A stretch of DNA of 64,000 nt from PALSA-350 sp963794165 (GCA_963794165.1 CAWCCT010000005.1:434001-498000), one strand, 5' to 3'. Counted from the stretch's first letter, positions 24,444-33,882 are shown. Notes: generated by a model not told the origin, from the sequence alone. Made by a program: numbers and translations.

Positions 24444-25677
24444 CCGCATCCTATTCTGGCTTCTTCCCGCTGCGAGTTTGTGCTTTGCCATCTTCCTGGG
24501 GCTGTCGGGGGCCATTTATGCGCCCGATGCCGGGCAGTATCGCTTGCTGGCGTTGGGCCAGCGTGGAGCCGTGCCGGCGCCTTTCTCCGCGCGCATTCTG
24601 GGCCCGGCCATTGCCGGCTGGCTGGGCCGTTCTACCGGACTCGGGGCTGACAAGGGGTTCCTGCTGCTGGGTATCGTTTGCCTGGTCGCGCTGCTCGCTC
24701 TCGTGGCCGGGTTGCTGTGGTCGTGGCGGGCTCCCACTGCGGTCCTGGCTGCGATTTTCCTCATGCCCTTCTGGGTCGATATCTTCCACGACTATTACCT
24801 GCCCGACTTACTGCATGCCGCCATTCTCGCCGCGATTCTGCTGTGCCTACTCTTCGGCCATGTGGGATCGGCGATGCTTCTCCTCTTTCCTGCCTACCTG
24901 GCACGCGAGTCAACGGTTTTGGTTGCGATCTGCCTGGTTTTTGCCTGTTGGCGACGTATTCGGCTCCGCTTTGCTGTTATCGGAGTGCTGGCGCTGCTAT
25001 GCGCCGGCCTGGTCAGCCGGCATTACGGTCAGTCCGCTCCCGCCAGCGTACACGGGTTGAGCGGCGTCACCTACATCCTGGGCAAACTGTTCTGGAGTTT
25101 CTTCAAGAATGTTCTCGGCGTGCCACTCTGGAGTAATACGCTGCCGGAGTGCACCCCGGTCTGGGTTACTGCGATCCCGCCGGGTTACCATCTCGGCGCT
25201 ATTCGAGCGATCGGGTTGTGCCAACCGGCTCTCTGGGGACCCACGCGCCTCATCCTCGCCTGGTTCGGCATTTTCGGGATCGGCCCCGCGCTCGCGCTGG
25301 CTGTGTGGCGGGAGATGGGCGCCCCTCAGCTCAGCAAAGGCCGGGTCATCGTCTTCCGCTTCTGTATCGTGTACGGGCTCATCAGCATCCTGATGACCCC
25401 GGTCCTCGGCGCCAGTGCCGACCGCCTGGTGGAGTATGGCTGGCCATTCTACTTCGTGGTGCTACCGTGGTTCCTTTCTGCGTCCTATGACCTCCGCGGC
25501 CTACGCACTGCGGGGTTGGTTGCGCTCCACCTGCTTACCTGCTGGCTGGCCTGGTTTGCCTTCAGGTACCCCTCCAGCTACTTGTTTGCCGGTCTGGGAG
25601 TATTGGCCCTGAATGGCCTGAGTTATGCCCTGATCTACTTCCGGAGCCGGGGGCGGCGGGGGTACACCCCGGCGTAA
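24436..25677 (+). CDS. Polytopic membrane protein of unknown function
   Basis: A 413-residue protein with about ten hydrophobic segments. APDAGQYRLLALGQ after the first helix and PDLLHAAILAAILLCLLFG in the middle recall GT-C-type glycosyltransferases, but the early acidic motif is not clear enough to say so. The start is a TTG inside the last codons of the thioesterase gene. Family not recognised. Confidence 0.75.
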   Translation: MHNRILFWLLPAASLCFAIFLGLSGAIYAPDAGQYRLLALGQRGAVPAPFSARILGPAIAGWLGRSTGLGADKGFLLLGIVCLVALLALVAGLLWSWRAPTAVLAAIFLMPFWVDIFHDYYLPDLLHAAILAAILLCLLFGHVGSAMLLLFPAYLARESTVLVAICLVFACWRRIRLRFAVIGVLALLCAGLVSRHYGQSAPASVHGLSGVTYILGKLFWSFFKNVLGVPLWSNTLPECTPVWVTAIPPGYHLGAIRAIGLCQPALWGPTRLILAWFGIFGIGPALALAVWREMGAPQLSKGRVIVFRFCIVYGLISILMTPVLGASADRLVEYGWPFYFVVLPWFLSASYDLRGLRTAGLVALHLLTCWLAWFAFRYPSSYLFAGLGVLALNGLSYALIYFRSRGRRGYTPA

Positions 25678-25686
25678 GTTACTTTT

Positions 25687-25716
25687 TTATCCACAGTGTG
25701 GATAACCTGTGGATTT
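25687..25716. promoter_or_regulatory. Cluster of three DnaA-box-like sites
   Basis: TTATCCACA (25687-25695), its reverse form TGTGGATAA (25697-25705) and TGTGGATTT (25708-25716) are packed within 30 bases. The first two match the DnaA consensus exactly, the third with one or two changes. dnaA, dnaN or an AT-rich unwinding region are not nearby, so this may be a secondary DnaA-binding or titration site. Confidence 0.5.
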
Positions 25717-25853
25717 GCCCCGGAAGCAGATCCGCCACTGTGATGATTTAGCCGCCTTGGGCACGGCACGTAATCGAAACTGTTTCAAATCGGCTGGCGA
25801 ATGCTTCATTCTTGCTTGCAACTGCCACACCTACGACGACGAATAGAAAAAAG

Positions 25854-26378
25854 CTAGCCTGTGGCTCGCTCCAGGGTGTTGCTGGGCGATCGCCCGCTGA
25901 CTTTATGCTCCCAGATTCTTAGGGCGGCAAAAAGAATCATTAGGGAAAAATAACCACCGCAGAGGTCGAAACCCACATCGGTAATAGTGCTAGTTCGCTG
26001 AGGAACGTATCTCTGGTGAAGTTCGTCAGCGGAGCCTAACAGCGCGGTCAGGATCAGCGCCCAACCGGCGGCCCGGTTTTTCAGCGCCCACCCGGCCAGG
26101 GGAGACCGCCGACGGCTGAGCCACCAGTAAGTGGTAGCAAAAAACGCCAAGCAGACAAGCCCGTACCCTATCAAGTGGCCCAGCTTACGCAGAGCCTCGA
26201 TAAACTCCCAAAAGCGCTGGTAGGGAAGGGTGTGGAAGTGCCTGAACCAGAAGGGCGCAAAGAGCCCGGCGGTGTTCTCAATGGAAAATCTTTGTGTGCC
26301 TTCGCCGAGAACCAGAAGGATGACCAGAACAGAGGGTAGGAAAACAGCTAACTTCCGGCGGAATCCGGCTGCTGCCAT
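25854..26378 (-). CDS. VanZ-like family protein
   Basis: A 174-residue membrane protein with four to five hydrophobic segments. LGHLIGYGLVCLAF and SADELHQRYVPQRTSTITDV form the VanZ signature with the DE-HQ and R-D pattern. The biochemical role of VanZ domains is not settled beyond teicoplanin resistance in one case. The ATG at 26378 is chosen since the upstream frame is a shadow of the B12-binding gene. Confidence 0.85.
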   Translation of the reverse strand: MAAAGFRRKLAVFLPSVLVILLVLGEGTQRFSIENTAGLFAPFWFRHFHTLPYQRFWEFIEALRKLGHLIGYGLVCLAFFATTYWWLSRRRSPLAGWALKNRAAGWALILTALLGSADELHQRYVPQRTSTITDVGFDLCGGYFSLMILFAALRIWEHKVSGRSPSNTLERATG

Positions 26379-26382
26379 GGGC

Positions 26383-26805
26383 TCAGTATATGGGAAGGCC
26401 TCGCGGCTTAACCCCGTTGCGGATGAACGCCACGGTACTTTCGAGGGGCGTGCCCGGCCCGAACACCTCGGCCACCCCTTGCGCCTTGAGGGCAGCGATG
26501 TCGTGCCCGGGGATGGTCCCACCCAACACCACCAGAATGTCCGCGGCGCCGCGCTCTTTGAGCAGGGTAAGGACCCGGGGGACGATGACGTTGTGCGCAC
26601 CGGAGAGGATGCTCAGGCCGATACAGTCGACATCCTCCTGCAGGGCGGCATTGACGATCATCTCCGGCGTTTGCCGTAGCCCGGTGTAGATCACTTCCAT
26701 TCCGGCATCTCGCAGGGCCCGGGCAATGACCTTGGCTCCCCGGTCGTGACCGTCGAGACCTGGCTTCGCAACCAGCACGCGGATGGGGACCGGATGTTCG
26801 GGCAT
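26383..26805 (-). CDS. Stand-alone B12-binding protein (methylmalonyl-CoA mutase C-terminal domain)
   Basis: A 140-residue single cobalamin-binding domain. VLVAKPGLDGHDRGAKVIAR has the DxHxxG loop whose histidine coordinates cobalt, and GLSILSGAHN and LVVLGGTIPG are the following conserved loops. This is the C-terminal domain or small subunit of methylmalonyl-CoA mutase-type enzymes; the catalytic barrel is not in the window. It starts five bases after the polyprenyl synthase gene ends. Confidence 0.88.
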   Translation of the reverse strand: MPEHPVPIRVLVAKPGLDGHDRGAKVIARALRDAGMEVIYTGLRQTPEMIVNAALQEDVDCIGLSILSGAHNVIVPRVLTLLKERGAADILVVLGGTIPGHDIAALKAQGVAEVFGPGTPLESTVAFIRNGVKPRGLPIY

Positions 26806-26810
26806 GATTG

Positions 26811-27800
26811 TTACTTGTCGCGGGCGACGACGAAATCCGGCATCCACAGGAGAGCCCGCTTGTAGTCGGATTCCGGCAGCCCGGCAATCGCAGCCCGGGC
26901 GACTTCGGCGTACTGAAAAGCGGAATCCAGAGCGTACTGCACTGATCCGTGCCGCTCCAGAATTTCGAGAACTTCCTGGTGGCTTGTCCGCGTGAAGCTG
27001 AGATCTTCCAGCACCCTGCAAATCGCCTCGCGCTCGTGCACGGTCCCGTTCTCCTGGGCATGGATTACGGCCAGGGTGGCCTTTCCCTCGCGTAGATCAC
27101 TGGCGACCGGCTTGCCCAGCACCTGCTCGGTAGCGGTCAGGTCCAACACGTCGTCCACGATCTGGAAAGCGATTCCCAGGTTTCGGCCGTATTCCCCCAT
27201 CTGTTCTTCCATTTCCTCGGTGGCTCCTGCCAAAACCGCGCCCAGGCGCATGGAGACGTCGAACAGGCATGCCGTTTTGCGGTAGATCAGGTCGTAGTAT
27301 TCGGCTTCGCCGACCATCCTGCCCAGCTTTTCCATCTGGACAAACTCACCCTCGACCATTTGCTGGGTAAGACCGATCAACAGGTCAAGCACCTTGAAGT
27401 TGCGCTCCTCGAGGGCGATGTGAAATGCCTGCATGTACAGCCAGTCGCCGGCCAGAACGCATTTCGAGTTCCCCCAGGTCGTATTGGCGGAAGGTCTGCC
27501 CCGTCGGGTATCGGCCCCGTCGATGATGTCGTCGTGAACCAGGGTTGCGGTGTGCACCATTTCCACCACGGCGCCCAGCCGCACCATGCCGTGCCCGCGG
27601 TAGCCGAGCGATTTTGCCGCCAGCAGGAGCAGAGAAGGGCGAATCCGCTTGCCCCCACCCTCGCGCAGGTGGTCCGCGATGTCGGTGATGGCCCCCACAT
27701 TAGAGACGGCGTCGCGCACCAGTTCGGTCTCGATGGCGCTCAAGTCGTGGCGTAGCAGGTCGAAGACTTCCTTTGCCGTCGCTATCGCTTGTGTGCTCAC
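26811..27800 (-). CDS. Polyprenyl diphosphate synthase
   Basis: A 329-residue trans-prenyltransferase that extends FPP or GGPP to the side chain of a respiratory quinone, probably menaquinone. GGGKRIRPSLLLL is the N-terminal block, LVHDDIIDGADTRRGRP the first aspartate-rich motif and GIAFQIVDDVLDLTATE the second. The GTG start has GGAG upstream. Chain length cannot be read from the sequence, so no symbol is given. Confidence 0.9.
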   Translation of the reverse strand: MSTQAIATAKEVFDLLRHDLSAIETELVRDAVSNVGAITDIADHLREGGGKRIRPSLLLLAAKSLGYRGHGMVRLGAVVEMVHTATLVHDDIIDGADTRRGRPSANTTWGNSKCVLAGDWLYMQAFHIALEERNFKVLDLLIGLTQQMVEGEFVQMEKLGRMVGEAEYYDLIYRKTACLFDVSMRLGAVLAGATEEMEEQMGEYGRNLGIAFQIVDDVLDLTATEQVLGKPVASDLREGKATLAVIHAQENGTVHEREAICRVLEDLSFTRTSHQEVLEILERHGSVQYALDSAFQYAEVARAAIAGLPESDYKRALLWMPDFVVARDK

Positions 27801-27827
27801 TCACTCTCCAGGTGGTGGTGAAATCGC

Positions 27828-27943
27828 TTAGAGCAGTTTCCAATTGGTGCAGACCGAAGCGACAGGCCTTTTCGTGGTTTTCTCCCAACGAAAGCCACAC
27901 CTCGCGAATTTACCAGGCATCCGTAATTGCGAAACTGCTTTAA
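27828..27943. repeat. Possible small element with terminal inverted repeats
   Basis: TTAGAGCAGTTTC at the left and GAAACTGCTTTAA at the right are inverted repeats matching at 12 of 13 positions. The right end contains the stop codon of the YajQ gene. The inner AGACCGAAGCGA block recurs near 37890. It is short and could be coincidence. Confidence 0.3.
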
Positions 27944-28443
27944 TTCGACCGGTAGTTGGTGAACTGCATATCTATCCCGAAATCATGGCCCCTGAGCAGT
28001 GCAATCGTCTCCTGTAGGGTATCGCGATCCTTGCCGGTTATGCGGACAGTATCACCCTGAATCGACGCCTGGACCTTTTTCTTCGATTCCTTGATCAACT
28101 TGACGATTTCCTTGGCCTTTTCCCCGGGGATGCCCTGCTGCAGTGTAATCTTCTGCCGCACGCTTGAGCCCGAGGCCGGTTCGATCTTGCCGTATTCCAG
28201 CGACTTCAACGACACCCCGCGCTTGACGAACTTTTGCTGCAGAATCTCCGTGACTGCTTTGAGTTTGTACTGGTCCGAGGAGGCAAGCTCAATGGTTTCG
28301 TCACCCTCCAGCAACTTGATTTCCGAGTGGGAGTCTTTGAGATCGAAACGTGTTCGCACTTCTTTGATGGCCTGGTCCATCGCGTTGCGCACTTCCTGAA
28401 CATCGACCTTGCTGGTTACATCGAACGAGTTGTCTGCCGCCAT
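27940..28443 (-). CDS. YajQ family nucleotide-binding protein
   Basis: A 167-residue protein of the YajQ family, with the N-terminal FDVTSKVDVQEVRNAMDQA and TRFDLKDSHSEI blocks, and RQKITLQQGIPGEKAKEIVK and VRITGKDRDTLQETIALL further on. Some members bind cyclic di-GMP and interact with transcription factors; others bind RNA. GGAG precedes the ATG. Confidence 0.93.
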   Translation of the reverse strand: MAADNSFDVTSKVDVQEVRNAMDQAIKEVRTRFDLKDSHSEIKLLEGDETIELASSDQYKLKAVTEILQQKFVKRGVSLKSLEYGKIEPASGSSVRQKITLQQGIPGEKAKEIVKLIKESKKKVQASIQGDTVRITGKDRDTLQETIALLRGHDFGIDMQFTNYRSN

Positions 28444-28481
28444 GGTGCTTTCTCCTCGATTATGAGCGTCCTACCCTGGAC

Positions 28482-29309
28482 TTACGACACTGCGTCCGGC
28501 GCTACACCAAAAAAACGGAAGAAGTTGTTGGCCGTGCTGGAAGCAACCTGCTCCGCCGTAACCCCGCACACTTCCGCCAGTTTGTCTGCCACCCGGCCCA
28601 CCCATGCCGGCTCGTTGCGCTTGCCGCGGTAGGGCAATGGGGCAAGAAACGGGGCATCGGTCTCAATCAGCATCCGGTCCAGCGGCACTTTCGCTGCTAC
28701 CTGTCTGATGTTCTCTGCCCGGGGAAAGGTCACATTGCCGGCAAAGGAGATCAGGAACCCGCAGTCCATCGCCCGCCTGGCATGTTCCCATTCGCCGGTA
28801 AAACAGTGCAGAATTCCACCCAGATTCGTTTCCGCCCAGTTGGTCTCAATCATCGTCAGTGTGTCGTCCCAGGCGTTGGTGCTGCCCTCCGATGGCCGGC
28901 AATGGATGATAATCGGCCGCTGCCTGGTTGCGGCTATCTCCATTTGCTCCGCGAACGCTTGTTTCTGCTGCTCCCGTGGTGAGTGGTCATAATAATAATC
29001 GAGACCGATCTCGCCCACCGCGAGCACCTCCGGGTCAGCCAGCAAATGGTCGAGTTTTTCGAGCGCGGCCGGGCTGGCGAGCTGGGCCTCGTGGGGGTGA
29101 ACGCCGGCAGTGGCCAGGATGCGCGGTATTCCGGGTTTGCCGGCGTAGCTGCGGCTCAATTCCAGCGCCTGCTGCATGGTGTCCGGCCCGTCGCCGATGC
29201 CAATAGACAAAACCGTACGCACGCCCTGTTGCCAGGCCCGCTGCAGCAACTCATCCCGATCGGCGTCGTACCGCGGGCTGTCAAGATGTGCGTGTGAGTC
29301 GACCAGCAC
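28482..29309 (-). CDS. TatD family metal-dependent deoxyribonuclease
   Basis: A 275-residue TIM-barrel hydrolase. LVDSHAHLDSPRYDADRDEL holds the first metal ligands, VGEIGLDYYYDHSPREQQ the bridging glutamate, and IIIHCRPS and LIETDAPFLAPLPYRGKRNE the remaining ligands. TatD proteins degrade DNA and are involved in DNA repair. The GTG at 29309 gives the usual short N-terminus, though AAGGAG is only two bases before it; a TTG at 29330 is the alternative. Confidence 0.9.
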   Translation of the reverse strand: MLVDSHAHLDSPRYDADRDELLQRAWQQGVRTVLSIGIGDGPDTMQQALELSRSYAGKPGIPRILATAGVHPHEAQLASPAALEKLDHLLADPEVLAVGEIGLDYYYDHSPREQQKQAFAEQMEIAATRQRPIIIHCRPSEGSTNAWDDTLTMIETNWAETNLGGILHCFTGEWEHARRAMDCGFLISFAGNVTFPRAENIRQVAAKVPLDRMLIETDAPFLAPLPYRGKRNEPAWVGRVADKLAEVCGVTAEQVASSTANNFFRFFGVAPDAVS

Positions 29310-29349
29310 TACTCCTTCTTGTGCCCACAAGGATCTGGGCTTTACAGCT

Positions 29350-29495
29350 TGCGGAAAAACGCTCTTGTGAAGGGTACGGGCTTTAGCCGTACATAATAAC
29401 GGAATCCGTCCCCTCAGCAGCTAAAGCCGGATTCACTGAGAGCGAATACGTACTGCCTAAAGGCAGTACCCTTCAAAAGCTTCGTTTCTCCGCAG
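29350..29495. repeat. Inverted repeat element, family D
   Basis: Between tatD and metG, TGCGGAAAAACGCTCTTG followed by GAAGGGTAC at the left mirrors GTACCCTTCAAAAGC and TTCGTTTCTCCGCA at the right. Inside are GGGCTTTAGCC and GCTAAAGCC blocks. The outer ends match the right end of the element at 953-1165, which supports defined termini, as in a non-autonomous mobile element. Confidence 0.65.
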
Positions 29496-29523
29496 CCTGG
29501 AGCCCTGACACGAGCATCCGAAT

Positions 29524-31632
29524 TTATTTGAGCCGTGCGCCGATTTCGATATCTTCCAGAAAGCCCGCTAGGACAGGTTTGCCTTTTTCTCCCACCGAGG
29601 CCGCTACGATCATTCCATTGGACTCTAGCCCGCGCAACTTTCTAGGTTGCAGATTGGCCACAATCACCACCTTGCGGCCGATGAGTTTCTCCGGCTCATA
29701 GGCGCCGGCGATGCCGGCGACAATCTGCCGCACTTCATCGCCCAGGTTTACTTCGAGCCGCAAGAGCCGGTCTGCCCCCTTCACTGGTTCAGCCACCTGC
29801 ACCTGGCCCACCCGCAGATCCACTTTGGCAAAGTCGTCGATGGTAATGGTCGCCGGCCGGTCGGTGGCCTCCGGTGCCGCAGAGGCCCCCAGGGACGCTG
29901 CCGGAGTCAATGCTGCCGGCGCCTTGGAGGCGATGGCCTCAGTCGCGTGCGAAGCGGCAATGGCTGCGGATTGATCCGCAGCTGTTGGCTGCGGCGCCGG
30001 CGCGGCGGAAGCCGGCACGCTGGTGATGACCGCCGCCTCAGACGTAGGCTCCGGTTTGGCTTCAAAGCCGGCGTCGTTGGTCTCCAGTTCCTGCATGCGT
30101 TTGACCATGTCCTTTTCTGCCCGCGGAAAAACTGGGCCTGATTGTCCGAGTTTGGTGCCCGGCGCCAATTGACCCCACCGTACACTCTTGAGATCTGCCT
30201 GGGCAATGTCGCCCAAACCAAGTTGCGCCCATATCCTCGTCCCAGCGTCGGGCAGGACGGGATAGACCAGCGCGGTAATGATGCGAAGCGCTTCGGCGCA
30301 GGTATACAGAATTGAAGCCCTACGGCCAGCGTCCTCTGCGGCGCCCAGCTTCCAAGGAGCCTTTTCTGTGATGTAGCCGTCCACCGCAGCGACCAGGGCC
30401 CAGAGGGACTCGAGGGCGCGGGAAAAATCCAGTGCGTCGAAGTGCTGGGCAAACTCCTGCGCTGCTTTTTCTTGGGCGGCCACGATACGCGGGTCGGAGT
30501 CCCCGGCCGGCACCACCCCGCCGAAATACTGCGTGATCATGGCCAGGACACGGCTGGTCAGGTTGCCGTAACCGTTGGCCAGATCCGCGTTGTAGCGCTG
30601 CACCAGGGCGTCAAAAGAAAAGCTGCCGTCCTGCCCGAAAACCACTTCCCGCATGAGGAAGTAGCGGAGCGCATCCGCCCCCAGGGTGGCGAGGATGGTC
30701 TCGGAGCGAACAACGTTTCCCCGCGACTTGGACATCTTGCTCTGCTCGAAGAGCAGCCATCCGTTGGCGGCCACACGCTTGGGTAGCGGCAGACCTGCAG
30801 CCATGAGTAAGGCCGGCCAATAAATGCAGTGGAAGCGAATGATCTCTTTGCCTACCAGCTGCAGGGAGGCGGGCCAGTAGCGCGCGAAGCGCTGCTGGTC
30901 TTCGAGATCGTCGCTCCCGTAACCGAGGGCGGTGATGTAATTGGCCAGCGCATCCACCCACACATAGATCACATGCCCTGGATCCCCGGGAACCGGAATG
31001 CCCCAATCGAAGCTGGTGCGGCTCGCGGACAGATCTTTCAAGCCGCCGCGCACAAAGGCAATCACTTCATTACGGCTGGATTCCGGCCGGATGAACTCCG
31101 GATGTTCTTCGTAGAGCTCCAGCAGCTTGCGTTCAAAGGCGGAGAGCTTGAAAAAGTAGTTTTCTTCGCTGACCGTTTCCGTGATGCGTCCGCAATCCGG
31201 GCAGGGCGAACCGGGCGGCGCGTCGACATAAAGCTCGTCGGAGACGCAGTACTGGCCGGTATAGCTGCCCTTGTAGATAAAGCCGCGCTCCTGCATTACG
31301 CTCCAGAGCTTCTGCATCCCCCTGTAGTGGCGCCCCTCCGTGGTGCGTATGAAATCGTCGTAGGTCAGCCCCATGCGGTCCCAGAGGCTGCGGAACTGAC
31401 CCGAGACGGCGGTGGCGAATTCCTGTGGCGTTTGTCCTGCCTGCTGGGCGGAGCGCTCGATCTTCTGCCCGTGCTCGTCGGTTCCGGTCAGAAACCAGGT
31501 ATCGAAGCCCAGGGCTCGCTTGCGCCGGGCGATGGCGTCGGCCACCACGGTGGTGTAGGCGTGGCCGATGTGCGGCCGGGCATTCACATAGTAGATCGGG
31601 GTGGTGATGAAAAAGCTAGGCGTATTAGGCAT
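29524..31632 (-). CDS. metG: Methionine-tRNA ligase
   Basis: A 702-residue class I synthetase. HIGH is present as ARPHIGHAYTTVVADAIA, and KMSKSRGNVV is the second ATP motif. CVSDELYVDAPPGSPCPDC supplies zinc ligands. An Ala/Pro-rich linker near 545-600 leads to a C-terminal EMAP/Trbp111-type tRNA-binding domain (about 600-702, KVDLRVGQVQVAEPVKGADR). It is divergent from argS across 72 bases, which must hold both promoters. Confidence 0.97.
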   Translation of the reverse strand: MPNTPSFFITTPIYYVNARPHIGHAYTTVVADAIARRKRALGFDTWFLTGTDEHGQKIERSAQQAGQTPQEFATAVSGQFRSLWDRMGLTYDDFIRTTEGRHYRGMQKLWSVMQERGFIYKGSYTGQYCVSDELYVDAPPGSPCPDCGRITETVSEENYFFKLSAFERKLLELYEEHPEFIRPESSRNEVIAFVRGGLKDLSASRTSFDWGIPVPGDPGHVIYVWVDALANYITALGYGSDDLEDQQRFARYWPASLQLVGKEIIRFHCIYWPALLMAAGLPLPKRVAANGWLLFEQSKMSKSRGNVVRSETILATLGADALRYFLMREVVFGQDGSFSFDALVQRYNADLANGYGNLTSRVLAMITQYFGGVVPAGDSDPRIVAAQEKAAQEFAQHFDALDFSRALESLWALVAAVDGYITEKAPWKLGAAEDAGRRASILYTCAEALRIITALVYPVLPDAGTRIWAQLGLGDIAQADLKSVRWGQLAPGTKLGQSGPVFPRAEKDMVKRMQELETNDAGFEAKPEPTSEAAVITSVPASAAPAPQPTAADQSAAIAASHATEAIASKAPAALTPAASLGASAAPEATDRPATITIDDFAKVDLRVGQVQVAEPVKGADRLLRLEVNLGDEVRQIVAGIAGAYEPEKLIGRKVVIVANLQPRKLRGLESNGMIVAASVGEKGKPVLAGFLEDIEIGARLK

Positions 31633-31704
31633 GAGCAGAGCGGCTTTTCAATCTTAACAGGGAGGGCCTTCTGCTAGAATCGGCAAGAAAATCAAGGATT
31701 TTGC

Positions 31705-33651
31705 GTGTATCGCAAACAGCAGAGACTTCTTCGCGAGCGGCTCCGCTCGGTTCTTCAGGCCAAATATCAGATTGAGCTCCCGCAGATCGCCATCGAGCAG
31801 CCGCCCGATCTGGAGATGGGTGAGTACGCGCTGCCGGTAGCTTTCGAGCTGGCCCGCCGTCTTAAGCGATCGCCGCGCGCGATTGCCGGGGAGCTGGTCG
31901 AGGACCTGCTGCCGCTGGAGGGTTTTGCGTCCTTCGCCGTCGCCGGCGCCGGATATATCAATGGCAAGCTTGACCGCCAGGCTGCGGTGCAACAGATCGT
32001 CCGCGACGATGTTGCGGAGGAGCAGAGCCATCTTCACTCCCTGGTCGAGCACACCAGCATCAATCCCAACAAGGCCGCCCACATTGGCCATCTGCGCAAT
32101 GCCATCCTGGGTGACACTTTTGTTCGCCTGCTCCGCGCCGCCGGTCAGCGAGTCGATGTGCAGAACTACATCGATAACACCGGGGTCCAGGTTGCCGACA
32201 TCGTCGTCGGGCTGACTCACTTTGAAGGTTACAATTTGGCCGCTGTAAGGCAGTTGTTGGCCGATCTCAAAGCAAAGGGTGAGCGCATTGACGATTACTG
32301 TTGGGACCTTTATGCCCGCGTATCGCAATGGTATGAAGACCCGGAAGCGCAGGAGCGGAAGAAAATTCGACTCGAAACCCTGCATGCGATCGAGGCCGGC
32401 GGTAATGAAACCGCGGAGATTGCCGATCTGGTGTCGACCGCCGTACTTCGCCGGCATCTCGAAACCATGCTACGGCTGGGCATTGAATATGACTTTCTGC
32501 CCCGCGAAAGCGAGATTCTCCATCTCAAGTTTTGGGACCTCGCCTTTGCCCAACTGAAAGCCAAGGGTGTTCTTTACCTCGAGACCGAGGGAAAAAATCA
32601 GGGCTGCTGGGTGATGCGGCGCTCCGCGACTGATACCGATGACGAAGACGCCAAGGTAATCGTCCGCTCCAATGGAACCGTTACTTATGTTGGGAAAGAC
32701 ATCGCCTATCACCTATGGAAGTTTGGCCTGCTGGGCCGTGACTTCGGCTACGCGCGCTTTTTTGCTTACAACGATCACACGTGTTGGATCTCAACGGAAG
32801 CCGGTGAGTCAGACCATCCTGTTTTTGGAGACGCGCAGGCAATTTACAACGTGATTGACAGCCGCCAAGCCGATCCGCAGGCAAACGTAATTGAAGCACT
32901 GCGCGGTCTTGGATATACCGAAGCGGCATCGCACTACGTCCACTTTTCTTATGAGATGGTCGCCCTGACGCCGCGATGCGCTATGGAGTTGGGCTACCAG
33001 ATTTCTGAAGAGGATCAGGGACGCGCTTATATCGAGGTCTCCGGGCGCAAGGGCTTCGGGGTGAAAGCTGACGCGCTGTTGGACAAGCTCACGTCGGCGG
33101 CAAAAGAGGAGGTCGACAGCCGGCATCCGCAGCGCGGCCAGGAAGAACGGGAAGCCATTGCCCACCAGATCGCCGTGGGCGCATTGCGCTACTTCATGCT
33201 CAAATTCACCCGCAACACGGTCATCGCATTCGACTTTAAAGAGGCGCTCAGTTTTGAGGGCGAGACGGGACCCTACGTGCAATATGCCGTGGTGCGTGCG
33301 CGCAATATTTTCCGTAAGGCGGGCACGACGCCGGAGGCGTCCCTGGCGAACGTAAATGCAGGGGACTATCTCGAGGGTGAAGAAGCCACCGGACTTTGGG
33401 AATTGTGGATCATGGCTTCAAGACTCAGCCTGTTGCTCGAGCAATGCATTGCGGCGGCGGAACCCGCCTATTTGGCGCGCCATGCTTTCCAGCTGGCCCA
33501 GCTTTTCAATAATTTCTATCACCGCCACCATATCCTCACCGAAGAGGATCCCGCCCGGAGGCAATTTCTGCTCGCCACCGCCGCAGTTGCAGAACGCGCC
33601 CTCGTCCGGTCGCTGGACTGGTTAGGAATCGCTGTCCCGGAAGTGATGTGA
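31705..33651 (+). CDS. argS: Arginine-tRNA ligase
   Basis: A 648-residue class I synthetase starting at GTG. The N-terminal part contains an Add1-like domain; SINPNKAAHIGHLRNAILGD carries the HIGH motif. The C-terminal anticodon-binding domain includes YVQYAVVRARNIFRKAG and ARHAFQLAQLFNNFYHRH. The KMSK loop is degenerate, as is common in this enzyme. It runs divergently from metG. Confidence 0.95.
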   Translation: MYRKQQRLLRERLRSVLQAKYQIELPQIAIEQPPDLEMGEYALPVAFELARRLKRSPRAIAGELVEDLLPLEGFASFAVAGAGYINGKLDRQAAVQQIVRDDVAEEQSHLHSLVEHTSINPNKAAHIGHLRNAILGDTFVRLLRAAGQRVDVQNYIDNTGVQVADIVVGLTHFEGYNLAAVRQLLADLKAKGERIDDYCWDLYARVSQWYEDPEAQERKKIRLETLHAIEAGGNETAEIADLVSTAVLRRHLETMLRLGIEYDFLPRESEILHLKFWDLAFAQLKAKGVLYLETEGKNQGCWVMRRSATDTDDEDAKVIVRSNGTVTYVGKDIAYHLWKFGLLGRDFGYARFFAYNDHTCWISTEAGESDHPVFGDAQAIYNVIDSRQADPQANVIEALRGLGYTEAASHYVHFSYEMVALTPRCAMELGYQISEEDQGRAYIEVSGRKGFGVKADALLDKLTSAAKEEVDSRHPQRGQEEREAIAHQIAVGALRYFMLKFTRNTVIAFDFKEALSFEGETGPYVQYAVVRARNIFRKAGTTPEASLANVNAGDYLEGEEATGLWELWIMASRLSLLLEQCIAAAEPAYLARHAFQLAQLFNNFYHRHHILTEEDPARRQFLLATAAVAERALVRSLDWLGIAVPEVM

Positions 33652-33691
33652 GGCTCTCTCTACAACAGATGAATCTCTCCTCACCACGGAA

Positions 33692-33882
33692 GGATCTCTC
33701 CTCACCACGGACCTTGGGTGCCCCACATTCGCTCGTTTTTCGCGAGATGTGGGATACCACGGATCTTGACCCTAGACTGTTTATGTCGAATAAAAGCTTG
33801 GAGCGATCAGTTGCGGTATCCCACATCTCGCGAAAAACGAGCGAGATGTGGGGCACCCGGGGCCTGTGGTGAGGAGAGATCC
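33692..33882. repeat. Palindromic repeat element, family A, copy 1
   Basis: The element has mirrored outer arms GGATCTCTCCTCACCAC / GTGGTGAGGAGAGATCC and inner hairpins GGTGCCCCACATTCGC...GCGAGATGTGGGATACC and the reverse. A further direct copy of ATCTCTCCTCACCACGGA lies just left at 33672. It fills the gap between argS and pstS; no gene is present. The same core is at 50881-51056 and 56903-57084. Confidence 0.8.
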
